Below, piece by piece: positions 27,401 to 39,881 of a DNA stretch of 64,000 nucleotides. The DNA lies in the NCBI RefSeq assembly GCF_001039355.2, contig NW_019775835.1, positions 124,200-188,199 on the forward strand, written 5' to 3'. Under the pieces are notes generated by a model that ran no database searches, was not told the origin of the DNA, and saw nothing but the letters and a program-made list of their open reading frames with translations. Source of the stretch: Lingula anatina. Its lineage: Eukaryota; Brachiopoda; Lingulata; Lingulida; Lingulidae. Made by a program: the position numbers and the translations under genes. Positions within the stretch are counted from its first letter, which is position 1. Every line of letters begins with the position of its first letter.

Positions 27401-30400
27401 TCTAATTTTTTCATTATCCCATTATTCATTATTGCTGTGTTCAGACTTTCATATGTCCACGTTTTGAACTTCAGAACAACACAGCACAGGCGGGAGGCAA
27501 GTTAAAACTGGACTTGAACGTTGAGGCAGCCTGGGCGTTAGGCATCACTGGGAAGGGGGTCACCACCGCCATTATGGACGACGGTAAGACGCTGCTGGAC
27601 ATGGCATTTTTAAAATACTGTCTGTATCTTATTCCTAGTTACTGAATATCCATAATATTAACCATAATGTTCTGAATCAAACATAATTTTATGCTGGCTT
27701 CAATATCAGTGTCGCTTAGCATATGGCAAAAATGTCTAATTCTGTTTATATTTTCCAGGTATCGATTACATGCATCCGGATTTATATGAAAACTTTGTAA
27801 GTATTTAACTGATATAAGTGAAAAGAATTCTGATATTTGTCCTCAAACTCTGCCTAACCTTAAACGACTTTTGCAAACGAACAATTATCCATGCAGTTAA
27901 ATGTATCATGTCTGGGATTGTTCCTCTAAATCGAATTTTCTTCGAAAAAAGAAAATTGCTCTTACTCGCGAATCAATGTGCGACCGATCCATGCACTTGG
28001 ATTACATCATTTTTTCATCAAATAGGTTAGGCGTAAATGACCGGCCATTCATTTGATAACTCTGTCTTTCTTTACTCAAATGGAAATGTCGATATAAGAT
28101 ACTTTTATTGGGTTTGTCGTTTTTAAGGTCTTTATGGGAAAAGTTAAAAAGCTTTGCATTCTATGTAGACGTGTGTATAATAAATGACCTTGGGACATTT
28201 TCAAACCCGGATAGNATCAAATAGGTTAGGCGTAAATGACCGGCCATTCATTTGATAACTCTGTCTTTCTTTACTCAAATGGAAATGTCGATATAAGATA
28301 CTTTTATTGGGTTTGTCGTTTTTAAGGTCTTTATGGGAAAAGTTAAAAAGCTTTGCATTCTATGTAGACGTGTGTATAATAAATGACCTTGGGACATTTT
28401 CAAACGCGGATAACATACGTTTAAATAACAACAATAAAACATTCAGAAAAATACAGAAAAACATGCAGAAAAACGTAGTGAAGTGAAGAATGATCACAGC
28501 TGTGTTACACTGGAGTTTTTTTTGGGATCGTTTCTTTAGACAACAGTTTCTGCACCCCTCATTCATACAGTTATACAGTTCCCTTAATATCATTTCAGAA
28601 CGCAGAGGCAAGCTACGACTTCAGCAGTAACGACCCCTACCCATATCCTAGATATACAGACGACTGGTTTAACAGGTAAATATACAACATTAAAGACCTT
28701 AAACATCGTACAAAATGATGTTTGGGATTTTCTCGTTTTTCTTGGCAACGCAGTAAGGTTTACATGTCTGTTATAAAACTGCTGGAAAACATCTTTTAGT
28801 AAGAATGTGAGGATGAAATATGCATAATCATAATCTTTTGAAGCCATTCGCACCTTGTCACAGTGGTTTTAAAAATACCTTCTCAATGTACTCCCTTAAG
28901 AGAGGGTTCGTAACTTAAAGTTTACCATACCGATACCATCACGATAGATGAACCAAGGCAGTTTTCAAACATCAGTTGTAGTGTACTTTCTTATACAACG
29001 ATAAATTCCTCAATATTGAATATTTCCAATTTTCCCATGCATATAAACCACCTCTTCGATTTTCAAAAAGTTGATGGGATTTCTTTAAATGTACACCCTG
29101 CACATAATTTATAACATAAAAGCCGTTTAGCTTTCCTTATTTCCTGTTCTGAATAAAACAACCTAATTCCATCCTACGTTACTCATTAGATAGGTAACTG
29201 ATTGCTTTTAAACAATTTGTTTTATTGTGATTCCATTATCGGCTTTTATTTAAAAAAAATCAGTTTTGAACTTTGTTTCAAAGCGACCTCTTCATCGTAT
29301 ATATGGAGTTAATGTACTGAAAGAGGTTCTATTTTTTTCTTTTTTGCAAATGAAACTAGACTATATCCAACAAGGAATTGCATGTAACGGAAGTTCCATT
29401 CCCCGTTTTTACATTGACGTAGGTTAATATACATAATCGATATCCCTAAGGACAGACACATGGTTTACCTTTAACCACAGTGAATGTTCGCTATTAAAAA
29501 AGAAGGCGGAAAGATGTGTAGTTTTTGTCATTAGTGGCATCTGAAGAACAAAGCCTTTAAGGAATATTTTCTGAGAAAACTTTTCATCTTGTTCAGAAGC
29601 TTACGAAGGAGTAACATTTCTGTGTGTTTGAGGTTTTGTTAGACGACTGTCTTTATAGTGTGTTAACACCCTAGCATCACATGTAGATTGGGGAAGCTTT
29701 TTCAAAAGCAACCACAGGAAAACACTCGTATGGTCATTAAAGATAATTAACATTACTAATCAATATCCACAACCTCCATCGTTTTAGATATGAAATATAA
29801 CAGGTACGTTTCTTCGCCAAGATCTGCGGTGGTCTAAAGCATTAAGTTCTAGATTTACAAGGCACTTCCTTTCATGTTCACACTTAGGATGTGAAAATGA
29901 ACCTCGGAATTTTCTCTAAGAGAGCATCCGCAACCCGTTGTTCCGCGGACTAACAGGTCCACGGGTCAAATATGGCGTGCGCTTGAAATCAATTAGCGTA
30001 ATCTCCTAACAATAATGTAATGGATCCCCGCCTCCCACGCATCCCAGCAGGAGCAGGGCAATTAAATCTCGGCACATGCTTTCAAGTGGGTCGCGCCATA
30101 TTTGATTCGCGGACTAGTTAGGATCAGCTGACTATGAATGCTCTCTAAGTCTCAATATCTAAAGAATAACCAGTAACTTTTGGTATACATGTATATAGGG
30201 TCTGTTTGCATCACGAATTATCCCCAAAAACATTTATTTGGTATCTGTAATGCATTTTAATACCTAAGATATTTAGCACATTTATTTTTGCTTCACTTTA
30301 TATGTATTCAATGATGGTGCTTATCCGAACGATCTGTAACGATTTAGACATATTTTCTGCCTTGTCTTCTATACATGTTGGTATTATCACTGGTTTTAAA

Positions 30401-33400
30401 TCATTCCATCCAAGTGCAATCTTTAGGTTTACATGTAATTCTTTACACAGGTGACTTTTCACAGCGACGGTAAGCATTATGGAATATTTGCTACATTACT
30501 TGCTGGTATTTCATTGACATTTAAAGAAAATACTTGACATTTCAGCCATGGCACCCGCTGTGCTGGAGAGATAGCTGCTAAAAGAGACAATGGCGTCGGG
30601 GGAGTGGGCGTGGCCTACGGGTCTAGAGTGGCAGGTAAGAACCACACAGGAGTTGGGTGGCTGTCGTCTGCTTCCGTTTATGAGTTAGTGATAGAAATGT
30701 CCAATGGTTTTGGGATACCATTACAATATCAAGTGGAATAACAATCAACATCCGGCTCATCATTGCCAGATTTCGTGACAGAGGCAGAGCCGACATAAAG
30801 CGTTTTTGTAGACAGAAATTGCGTAGAGCGATGGAAAGTGGAAAGATGAGTAACAACCAACGCATCAACTGACTTTTATCTCCGTCTTTTAGCGGCTGAT
30901 TGCAAGATGAAAAAACAACCGAAGTTGACGTCAATATTTAAGTACTTATAATCACTTTTTATAATTTTATTGAATCTTAAGTCACCTATTGACTTCTGAC
31001 TAAAGGGCGCTTCTTGGTATTTATTAAGTTTTTACTAAAAAATGTCTTTGTAGCTAGAGAAAAAATTATAATCCCAAAGCATATTGTCAGGATTAAGAAT
31101 TTCACCCGAAATCATTTCATGGAAAACCGATTTAAATCTTCTACTGAATACTTGCATGATTCTGTCAGCTCTTTTTTTTTTTAAAAAATTATTTAATGTG
31201 GATTGGCCTGTGACGGAGGAATTACTTATCAATGACAGAAATATGACGATTTTATTGCCCTCAGCGCCAGTGCAATGATTTGTCCATCGGACTGGTTTGA
31301 ATGTTTCGACTTCAGAGAACAAAACAAGTGCCTTGAACCTTTGGTTAATATTCTATATGCACTACAACACGTGTTTGCAACGGAAAGAGTGGCAGGTAGG
31401 ACCCACCCAGGAGTAGGGTGGTTGTCGTCTGCTTCCGTTTGTCAGCTGTGTTGAGTTTTTCAATGGTATTGGAACACCATTACAATTTCAAGTGGAATAT
31501 CAATCAACAGCCGGCTCAATATTGCCAGATATCGTGTCAGAAGCTGAGCAAACACAAAGCGTTCTTGTAGGCAGAGATTGCGTAGAGCTACGGAAAGTGC
31601 AAAGGACCAACGCGGTTTGCAAGATGAACAAACAACCGAAGTTGACGTCAGTCACGAACTGCTCATTATCACTTTTTGTAATTTTATTGAATCTTAAGTC
31701 ACCTTTTAACCTCTCACTTAAGACCACTTCTTGGTATTCACTAAGTTTTGACTTAATATTTAAAATGTCCCTGTAGCCTTCGATGATAAATGATATTCCC
31801 AAAACACAATGCCGGAATTACGAGTTTCATCTGTAATCAACTTTTGGAAAACCGGTTTAAATATTCTTCTGAATACTTGTATGATTCTGTCAGCTCTTTT
31901 TTCTGTTATGATGTAATATGGTTTGGTCTGTGACGGAGACATTTCTTTTTTACTGTCTGAAATATGATGATCATATTGCCCTCAGCGCCGCTGTCGTGCT
32001 TTATCTACCGGACTGGTTTTAATGTTACGACTTCAGATAACAAACAAAAGTGTTGAAGCATTGCATAAAATGTTGTTCCATTTTGTATGGTCAAGTAATC
32101 ATTAACTAATTAGACGCTATTATTAAAAACAGTATAAAACGCTTAACCACAGACTAGACCTTTCACTTTTATGCAATACGCCACATGGTAAGAAAGCTAT
32201 CTATGTCAAATCTATTATCTGCCAAAGGCAATAAGTAGTTTTATAATTATGTGTGTGGGCGAAAACGGGAGTCACCCTATTGAACGTAGGTTGGGAACTG
32301 ATGAATGAAAATAAGTAAACTTAGTTAGAATGACGTAACACATAATTATAAAAGGTGGGGCTTTTGAAATGCCACCGATTTATGAGACAAAATTTCGTTG
32401 AATCAGATCAGGGTGTTTTGGAAAAAAATTAAATCAAATGTGTTGTTTTTTAAACTACCCAATTCATGAAATGATTTGCTGATTCTAAGATTTTTTGTTA
32501 TCGTAAGGATTTTTAACAATATGCGTATTTTCAACCCTACCAGGCTTGCGAATGCTGGATCAACCATACATGACGGACCTGATAGAAGCCAACTCTATGG
32601 GCCATGAGCCCCAGAAGATTGACATTTACAGCGCCAGCTGGGGGTCCGACAGACGACGGAAAAACTGTTGATGGACCCAGGAACCTCACCATGAAAGCTA
32701 TCGTATACGGAGTAAACGAGGTAATGGATTGATCTCGTCTTGAACCAGTAGTAATAGGTACATTATCGTAATTTTGTTGGAATTACTGTCTTATTCCTCA
32801 GGGGCAGGCATGTGATACGGCCCTTTCCTTTTTTCATCAAAACAAGCTTTTCGACCAAATTATCTGTTTATTTGATCACGTTAATGGCTTTCAATCTTTC
32901 GAGATAAAAGACGAAAAGATACCGCCGAGGAAAAAGATCGCCCCCAATAAATCAATTTTACATAGCTTCTTACAATCATATTATGTCTGCAGGGCCGTCA
33001 AGGGAAGGGGAACATCTACGTGTGGGCCTCAGGGGACGGAGGTCCTGATGATGACTGCAACTGTGACGGTTACGCTGCCAGTATGTGGACAGTGTCCATC
33101 AACTCGGCAACCAACGACGGGCAAACCGCGGGTTATGACGAGTCGTGTTCCTCGACTCTTGCCTCCACCTTTAGCAACGGGAAGAGCAGCATTTACGACG
33201 CTGGCGTGGTAAGTGATGGCAATGAGCATTCAGGGCACCAAGACTTTGGGGAAATTATCTATGATTGTTTCAATGACAAGAAAAATAGAGTGATGATTGG
33301 AGTGTTGCTGTAGACTGTGTGTTTTGGATCCGATTGTAGACAGGAGAAAAGCGTGTTTGTGCTGAAATTATCGGCTCATTTTTTATCATTATATGTTATC

Positions 33401-35758
33401 AATCCAAAATCGCAAGGGACATCTTCTATCCTACAGATTTTTTTCAACCGCCAGCAAAATAATCAATAATGTGTTTTCGTTTGATGTCTTGGGGAAGCAA
33501 AATATCCATAAAGCTTACTTCATAAAGGATAGGCAATATTTTGGAAACCTTCCATTTGTACAGAAATTAGGAACGGTCCAAACTGCTAGCTTCTTTATCG
33601 GCACATCTTTACGACATAATCCCAAAACTCGTTCACAATCAACCTTAAACAGGTATATGTAATTTTATAGAATATCACACTGAAATAGACGAGACCGGTA
33701 TCACAAATGGTGTTTTAACATTGTAGGCTACCACCGATCTTTACGGGAACGTCACCACAAAGCATTCTGGAACATCGGCGGCTGCCCCCGAGGCTGCAGG
33801 CGTCTTCGCGCTCGCTCTGGAGGCAAAGTAAGTCTGGTGCAGAATTAATTTAGCCGGAAAGACGCGTGAGTCTCATGCAGTGAAATAAGGATAATTAGAT
33901 GTTATCATTTTAACACTAACCTGGGAATATTTCCAATCAACACCCTGTCTCCCAAGTCTTTTTTTCAAAGACGTAAAACTTGTTTTCCTCGATCTCCTAG
34001 AGATATGGACTGAATTGCATGTTTTTTTCTGACAAATTTGAATACAAAGTCCTTATAGAATGGCGCCATTAAGGAGTTGTTTTATTTTATTTTATTATTT
34101 ATTTATTTTATTTATTTTATTTTTTGTAAAATAGACACTGTATAAAGCCTACAAATATATCTAGATATTCAACAAGTGCTGGTTTATAATAGATCTGACC
34201 TGTGTTGTTTTTGAGTACAGTACTTATTATTCAACCTCCGTTATCAAAACCTTTTTATATCAATTCATAACAAATTGCTTGGACTGCTAGAATCAACGCC
34301 ATTATTATTTCACCTTTAGCCCCGATCTCACCTGGCGTGATATCCAACACCTGACTGTGCTCACCTCCAAGCGGAACTCTCTGTTCGACCCTGAAGGACG
34401 CTTCCTATGGATGGTAAACGGGGCAGGTCTGGAGTTTAACCATCTGTTTGGCTATGGAGTTCTAGACGCTGGGTCCATTGTGGATTTGGCTGGCAAGTGG
34501 AAGAGCGTTCCAGAGCGGTTCCATTGCTCCTCTGGCACGGTGCAGGGAAAGCAGTAAGTTTACCGTTCACACCTATACGAAGTCTTGGGAGTTTAAGTTA
34601 TATTAAGCAATAAGCAATATTCAAGAGAAGCAAGTTTAAATAGCATTTCAATTTGTTTGTTATAGATAATCGATATTATAGAAATATTTCCTGTAGATTG
34701 ACTAATTACACAAATTGACACAAACCTTTTCTATATGTTCACCAATAAAAATATTAAAAAATTCTATAAATGCGCCTTTGCCGCTGCTGTATAAAAAGTT
34801 ATATCACAATTTTTTGTCACAAACTTATATTTGAGAGATTCACAGAAACTGGTATTTTTCTTCCGTTAACACTGATAGATCTGTATCTATATAATAAATA
34901 GTTGCGATCTCATATCTTCAACAAACAGATGTACTTGTATGTTGATTTAACATAAACAAGTCATTTATGTTTACTTTTTAATTCTTACAGCAAATTTAAA
35001 ACTAACGAGCCACTGCTGTTGATCATCGACACTGACGCCTGTCAGGACAAGGACAATGAAATCAATTATCTGGAACATGTCCAGGCGTTCATTACCATTA
35101 ACGCGTCTCGTCGTGGTGACGTCACCATGTATCTGACCTCCCCTATGGGAACGAAGTAAGAGCTTCATCTAACATAAATTATTATTATTCTAATATAAAA
35201 TTTTATCATAATTAGCTATGGATAAACCAAAAAGGTATTCGTTTCTCTTTCTTACCTGACCGGTGATGCAATAATTTAATGTTCAAATTCAAAGAATTTT
35301 TATAAGTCGTTCGATTTCATTGGTTTTACTTGAAAGAAGCAAGTTAGCACATTATACCTGAAGCAGATTACTTTTATAGGTCTAACAGTGGAATAACTGT
35401 AAAAAGAGGTCTGACATTACTGTTTAAACGGCATCTTTTTCCTCCCAGGACGATGATCCTCAGCAGACGACCCCGTGATGACGACAGTACATCCGGGTTC
35501 ATCAAATGGCCGTTCATGACCACCCACATGTGGGCAGAAAACCCTCAGGGCCCATGGCGATTGGAGGTCGTCATGGAGACAGCCCCTGTCACTGGCCTGG
35601 AGCAGGAGGGCAACCTCTTTGAGTGGACTTTGATGCTGCACGGCGTTCGCGACGCCCCCTATGCCAAGTTGCCCGTTGACGCTGTCACCAACCACGAGAA
35701 GCTGGGCGTGGTCAAACGAGCGCACGAGCGATTTATTGCTCGCTCCGCCAGGGTGTAG
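9371..35758 (+). CDS. PCSK2: Neuroendocrine (prohormone) convertase 2
   Basis: A subtilisin/kexin-type serine endoprotease that cleaves prohormones and neuropeptide precursors at basic pairs in secretory granules. Coding exons: 9371-9568, 13493-13597, 17815-17973, 18357-18465, 18640-18677, 28599-28675, 30546-30634, 32544-32720, 32993-33208, 33727-33827, 34320-34553, 34991-35155, 35449-35758. The total is 658 residues once one extra G in exon 8 is discounted, against 638 in human. Domains in order: signal peptide; prodomain with RMRRS and RLKRGY sites; catalytic domain with Asp (IMDDG), His (HGTRCAGE) and Ser (HSGTSAAAPEAAG); P domain with RRGD and SRRPRDDDS. The oxyanion residue is Asp (WASGDGG), the hallmark that separates PC2 from other convertases. 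A 26-residue Ala/Pro/Lys-rich linker follows KRGY, about 15 longer than in vertebrates, and the C-terminal tail is short and basic. Exons 2-5 recur at 22311-27796 as an apparent second haplotype. Confidence 0.95.
9569..13492 (+). other. PC2 intron 1
   Basis: No exon-like sequence. It contains the palindromic MITE at 12870-13160. From 10246 onward the intron is repeated after the N at 19098. Confidence 0.7.
12870..13160. mobile_element. Palindromic MITE, ATATGGC family, in PC2 intron 1
   Basis: The ends are long inverted repeats. GAGGCCATTCAGGACAG at the left is mirrored by a right end finishing CTGAATGGCCTC, and the similarity runs inward through CCGAGTATCTACTGATCCAC and AAATATGGCGG. Length is 291 bases with no coding sequence. 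The allele at 21735-21989 has a different, shorter interior. Relatives lie at 29920, 39400, 42050, 48405 and 50552. Confidence 0.8.
14380..14500. repeat. (TAAAA)n/(TAAA)n microsatellite
   Basis: Run of AAAAT pentamers followed by AAAT tetramers in PC2 intron 2. The other haplotype (23195-23295) has fewer repeats. Confidence 0.9.
15674..15703. repeat. (GACA)n microsatellite
   Basis: About seven GACA units in PC2 intron 2. The allele at 24479-24500 has three to four units and an interruption. Confidence 0.9.
19098..19098. other. Single N marking a contig join
   Basis: The base after the N restarts sequence identical to position 10246 onward. Confidence 0.9.
21735..21989. mobile_element. Allelic copy of the palindromic MITE
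   Basis: Same position and ends as 12870-13160, but about 36 bases shorter, with the CGGATCAAATATGGC segment repeated and some interior lost. Confidence 0.75.
24925..25137. mobile_element. 213-bp MITE, present in one haplotype only
   Basis: Flanked by TCTAT at 24920-24924 and 25138-25142; the empty site in the other block reads GTGTCTATTTCGC near 16101. The termini are inverted repeats: the left end contains TTCCCAGAGCTTTTAGATCG and the right end, read in reverse, TTTCCAGAGATTAGATCG. No coding sequence. Related to the foldback element at 44708-44962. Confidence 0.9.
26461..26580. repeat. ATT-rich low-complexity insertion
   Basis: TTA/TTATT repeats in PC2 intron 2 of block 2. Absent from block 1, where the flanks are nearly joined at about 17393. 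Confidence 0.8.
28017..28413. repeat. Short contig overlap around N 28215
   Basis: 28017-28214 and 28216-28413 are nearly the same 198 bases on either side of an N in PC2 intron 5. Confidence 0.9.
29920..30145. mobile_element. Harbinger-type MITE with TAA target duplication
   Basis: 226 bases, bounded by TAA at 29917-29919 and 30146-30148. The ends GAGAGCAT and ATGCTCTC are inverted repeats, and the inner inverted similarity runs to TCAAATATGGCG. A three-base TAA duplication is characteristic of PIF/Harbinger. It lies in PC2 intron 6. Confidence 0.8.
30625..32045. repeat. Tandem duplication within PC2 intron 7 that copies the exon 7 donor
   Basis: Two diverged units of roughly 700 bases begin at 30625 and 31386. 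Each opens with AGAGTGGCAGGTA, so the second unit copies the last nine to ten bases of exon 7 with its GT donor. Further matching landmarks are GGCTGTCGTCTGC/GGTTGTCGTCTGC and GATTCTGTCAGCTCTTTT. Confidence 0.8.
32640..32644 (+). other. One-base frameshift in PC2 exon 8
   Basis: The run of five G after AGCT should be four. As written, the frame leaves IDIYSASWG for SDRRRKNC and a stop. With one G fewer the exon stays in phase through PTDDGKTVDGPR and joins exon 9 correctly. A sequencing error or rare allele is the likely cause, as every later exon is intact. Confidence 0.85.
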
Positions 35759-36857
35759 AATTAGGAATTAGATCCCAAGTTTCCTGGCTGACTGATACAT
35801 AGCATATGTACATGTGTTCTTTTACATGTTTTTTGATGAAAATTTTATGAAAGGAATTTTCTTCATGTAATAATACTTGTATTTGGGGTAAGACCATTTT
35901 GGGCAAGTTATATGTACATCTGTTTTCATTTTCCTTGTGACTAGTCAGAGAAGAATTTCTTCAGCTGTGTTTGGAGGTAAAAACTATCTCAATATTAGCT
36001 GTTGACTGAAGAAAAAAAGCACATCGTCCTTGTGACTAGATATTACATTTTATCAACTACCTACCTTAAATGATGTAATAATGCATCACATTTCGTGTGA
36101 TAAGTCAGCCTGCCATAAATAATTTTTCTATAAATCCATAGAAACCCCTGTTTGATTGTTGGAGTTTCATACATCTTTTGGAAAACTATTAATGTGCACT
36201 TTATCAGTTTTGTCCTTTTTGGGGGCAAATCACTAAATCACTAAATCACTAAGTCAGCTAAGAAACTTGGGATCTAGTTCTTTTGCCACAATTATATTAC
36301 AACAAAGTTCTGACAATGAATGAACTTTGTTGTAAAATATCAGCATAGTACTTATGTGGTGTATGAAGAACAAGATAGTATGAAAACAATGGGCTCTTCT
36401 TTCTCATCACATCAGTTGAATAAAAGATACGTATTTGGCACAAAATTACAATCAACAATACCTAGTACTGATCGAGTCCCAAAGTCGAAAAGTCCCTATC
36501 CGTATACACACGTAGGGCCGCTGTATTCACAATCTGGCCTGATTCGAACGTGTTCTTTCACTTCATTCCGTGGAAACGCAATTTTATTTACAACAACATC
36601 AACAACAAAACGGTGCTTAATTAAACATGTGTGGAGATGAAGTGGTATTAATTGGAATAAAACCACATGATCTCTAGAAAGAGAAGAGAAACATTCACGA
36701 AGACGAACAACGCATGTGTGTTCTTTTAGGTTGAATTCCAAGTAACTTTTGCCTGAAAGTCAAACGCAATAAAAGATACCCTTCTAAGCCCAAAATGTTG
36801 CTCGATATTTGTATAGTTCCGATGTATTTTCTGTTTTTGTCTTGAATCGTGTTTTTC
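35759..36857 (+). other. PC2 3' UTR and downstream spacer
   Basis: No coding signal. AATAAA occurs at 36419-36424 and 36656-36661 as candidate polyadenylation signals. Confidence 0.4.
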
Positions 36858-36949
36858 ATAGGAGTAGAGGGGCGGGGCGGGGTGGGGGTCGTTGTAAGAG
36901 TTTTATTTTTATCTTTAAAGCTATACACTTTCTTGCAAATAATTTAAGC

Positions 36950-36950
36950 C

Positions 36951-37001
<51 letters not shown>
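36950..37001. repeat. (CTGT)n/(CT)n microsatellite
   Basis: Short CTGT run followed by about 17 CT units in unit A. Missing from unit B, where the sequence jumps from the homologue of about 36931 to that of about 37457. Confidence 0.9.
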
Positions 37002-37004
<3 letters not shown>

Positions 37005-38166
37005 AAGATTAAAATGTTTGGCAAGATTAATAGATAATGAAAAGGGATTAAACTACTACTGTTTCCAACTACTGTTTCCATCATAACAATTAATAAAGTA
37101 AACACTGACTGTAGTGTATATAAGTAGGACTTATTGTGCTCCTGTTATGCTGTATTGTGATAACACGTTTGCACGGTATATATATTATAACATATGTTGA
37201 TAGAATTTCTTATAAATGTTCATAGCATTACTTATAACTATTATGAAACTGACAACAGTGTTAGGTCCAGACGGGAGAGCGTTTTACAGTTCAAGTGTCA
37301 TATTTAAGACATTTGATGCCGCGTGATTGTACAGTTAAAAGCTTGTTAATATATTGCAATCTGAGGATGATTATTATACAGCGAAGATACAGTAATTATT
37401 GTGTGTGTAGATATCGTTATATCTGTGATAAATGTCTGAAGTCGTCTCGCTCCAACTTCTGCTTTGTAGTTTAGTAAAAAAATATAGAAACGATATATAT
37501 TTTGGGCTTATGTTTGGAAGTGACAGAATTTGCGACGAGGATCAAGAAAATAAATCTTTGGGCAACAACCTATGTACAATTTATGACTGTTATTTATTCT
37601 GTGAAATAAATATTTTGGCTCTATTTTCTTTTTAAATGTTGTTTTCGATTTCAAATTCTGTGCGGCTAAAGCCGATGATATTTGATTATTTAGTCGACCA
37701 TTGTGACATTTGTCATATTACGCAAACCAGCACTTAATAACCAGTAAATTAATAACAAACTTATAAATTGTTCATTTTTCGAGCTTGGCCTATTTAATTC
37801 CATTTAAGTAATCGAATTGTCTACAGGAAAACTGCCCGCTCCCTCGGCCCACAGTGTGGATATACATGTGTACTGGTTCATTACTCGCACGCATGCGCAA
37901 GAGCAGAGACATCACAATCTTCCAAAATATCAAAGTTTCCACTCGACATTTAGTGATATCATGTTACCCATCAGTTTAGAAGTAGAAATAGTCGAACATG
38001 AGACTGTAATTTTACCCACTGAGATATAAACATAAGCACTAAACTTTCCAGGGACTGTCGACAATTGTCTTTTCATCGAAGTGAGTTACATTTAGTTCTG
38101 TGTTTCCCTGTATATTATGGCTGGAAGATTTCATGTTTAACAGCATCTCAACTTTATGTTACCAAA

Positions 38167-38168
38167 AA

Positions 38169-38207
<39 letters not shown>

Positions 38208-38209
38208 AT
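38167..38209. repeat. (AAAT)n microsatellite
   Basis: About ten AAAT units. The unit B counterpart (47200-47305) is longer and begins with a poly-A run. Confidence 0.9.
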
Positions 38210-39399
38210 TTTTCCAGGAGGCTTATAATGAGAAGACTGTTGATAATAATAAAATATGGACTATCTTGAAAATACCTTTGGATTCAATATTTTTAATCTG
38301 AGGTGAAGTAAATGAGTTGCACATTGCTGATATTGACCTTTAAAGGAAACCAATAGATAAAAATCCCTTTCATCCAGTTTTACACGTCAAAATGAAGCCA
38401 TCTCTACAAATAACGTGGGTTTCAGACATCCAGAACACTGCCTTTGTTGCAATATGTATCACGTCGGCGCCTTCAGAGTATTTTCACATTGACGGAGAAA
38501 CAAAAACTTATGATTGCCTTAGTTTAAAGTACCACAGTTGTCTGTCTTGATTATCTACAGTAATCATACATTTTTAGCGAATGCAGGAGGAAGCCATTAT
38601 TTCACGCTAAATTACCATCGTTAAATTTCTTATCAACCCTTTCCTGTTTTTATTTAGAAAAAAAACCTGCCCACTTATAGTTTAAACGAGTATTTTTTTT
38701 TAAATCAAATTTTCCCATATTGGATAAAATTACTGGCCACTCTAAGATTTTTCTAAAATGCTGGAGGGGATATGAGCTTGTCTGTCTTCTGAAGAGCCGA
38801 CTTAGCCATTGGTTTCTCTTATGTCAATTATTTTGCTGTATTACATTGTTTGTTATGTACAGAAATTTTTAGTCTTACCGTTTGATATACGAGGGAAAAC
38901 ATGTATTCACCTTAAAAAGATGTTGCCTTATTATCTCCCATTGTATCAATATATATCATGGTATGTGTTAGGTTGTTTTTATGGACAGGTATTTGTGGTT
39001 CTACATTGTACATAATATGACAAATACGGGTGTAAACATATATCAACCTATACTATATTTTATTTCATTATCCCCCTTTGTTTAAAATCGATCATTATAT
39101 TGATTTTGTTATTTTACAATAAATGACAAAATTTATTTTTATTGGAATTAGGCCCCCTTTACTTCTAGAGCAAAAACAGAGCTTCAGAGAGTTTGTGAGC
39201 ATATGGCTAAATTGTACATAATTTCGACTGTGCAGCAACACGCTAAAGCAATTTACAATATCACACCTTTTCCACTCAACTTTCGTGCGTCAAACATCCT
39301 TTAATATCAACTCATTTACACGTATTCTACGCAATATTTAGAATAGACTCACATTATTTACATGTGTTAACATGTGTTTTTCTACTTTTTTTATTGTTC

Positions 39400-39595
39400 T
39401 CCCCGCCTCAACACGCGCCATTAAACAGATTAAATTTTGGCCCAAATGTTTAATTGCTAGGCACCTGCAGGGACGGCTCGTACGGAGGTGAGGAGACCAT
39501 CATGGAATTAGCGGCATCGCTTTTGGTGGAGTCGGCCATATTTAATCAGCGGATCAGTTAGTACTCGGATCATCTATTCTGAATGGCCCTATGTT
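39400..39595. mobile_element. Partial MITE, ATATGGC family (unit A)
   Basis: The right end (GTCGGCCATATTTAATCAGC and CTGAATGGCC) and the interior (GAGACCATCATGGAATTAG) match the family. The left end is worn or lost. The unit B counterpart is 48405-48598. Confidence 0.6.
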
Positions 39596-39881
39596 ATCTC
39601 TATATTGCGCCATTAGAGCAGATTTTTTTATGAATAAAACCGTCCTATTAATGTTTTATATTGATGGTCCTCCAATATGGCATGCCTGATGTATATTATA
39701 TGTACAATTTTCTTAAAGCCGTCCTTAATAATTTAGGACAGCATGCGCAGTCTAAACTGAGTCCCAAAACTGCAGGAACGTGCTACACACACTGTTTCTG
39801 TTTCAATTGTCTTCCTCATAGTTTTTACGTGTACCATTCAGACCATTCGGCCAGCAAATGTTTCAAATATATGTGAAAAAC

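Larger units (their letters stand above)
19099..28214. repeat. Haplotype block 2 (second copy of PC2 exons 2-5)
   Basis: Copies of PC2 exons 2-5 lie at 22311-22415, 26934-27092, 27475-27583 and 27759-27796, with intact splice sites and the same encoded residues as block 1. Read literally the gene would contain exons 2-5 twice, repeating the activation site and the catalytic Asp, which is not credible for a convertase. Block 2 differs by an extra MITE (24925-25137), an ATT-rich stretch near 26461-26580 and microsatellite lengths. Confidence 0.85.

Noticed and set aside
19099-28214. Real intragenic duplication of PC2 exons
   Set aside because: N at both ends, allele-like identity, and the resulting protein would carry two prodomain cleavage regions and two catalytic Asp segments.
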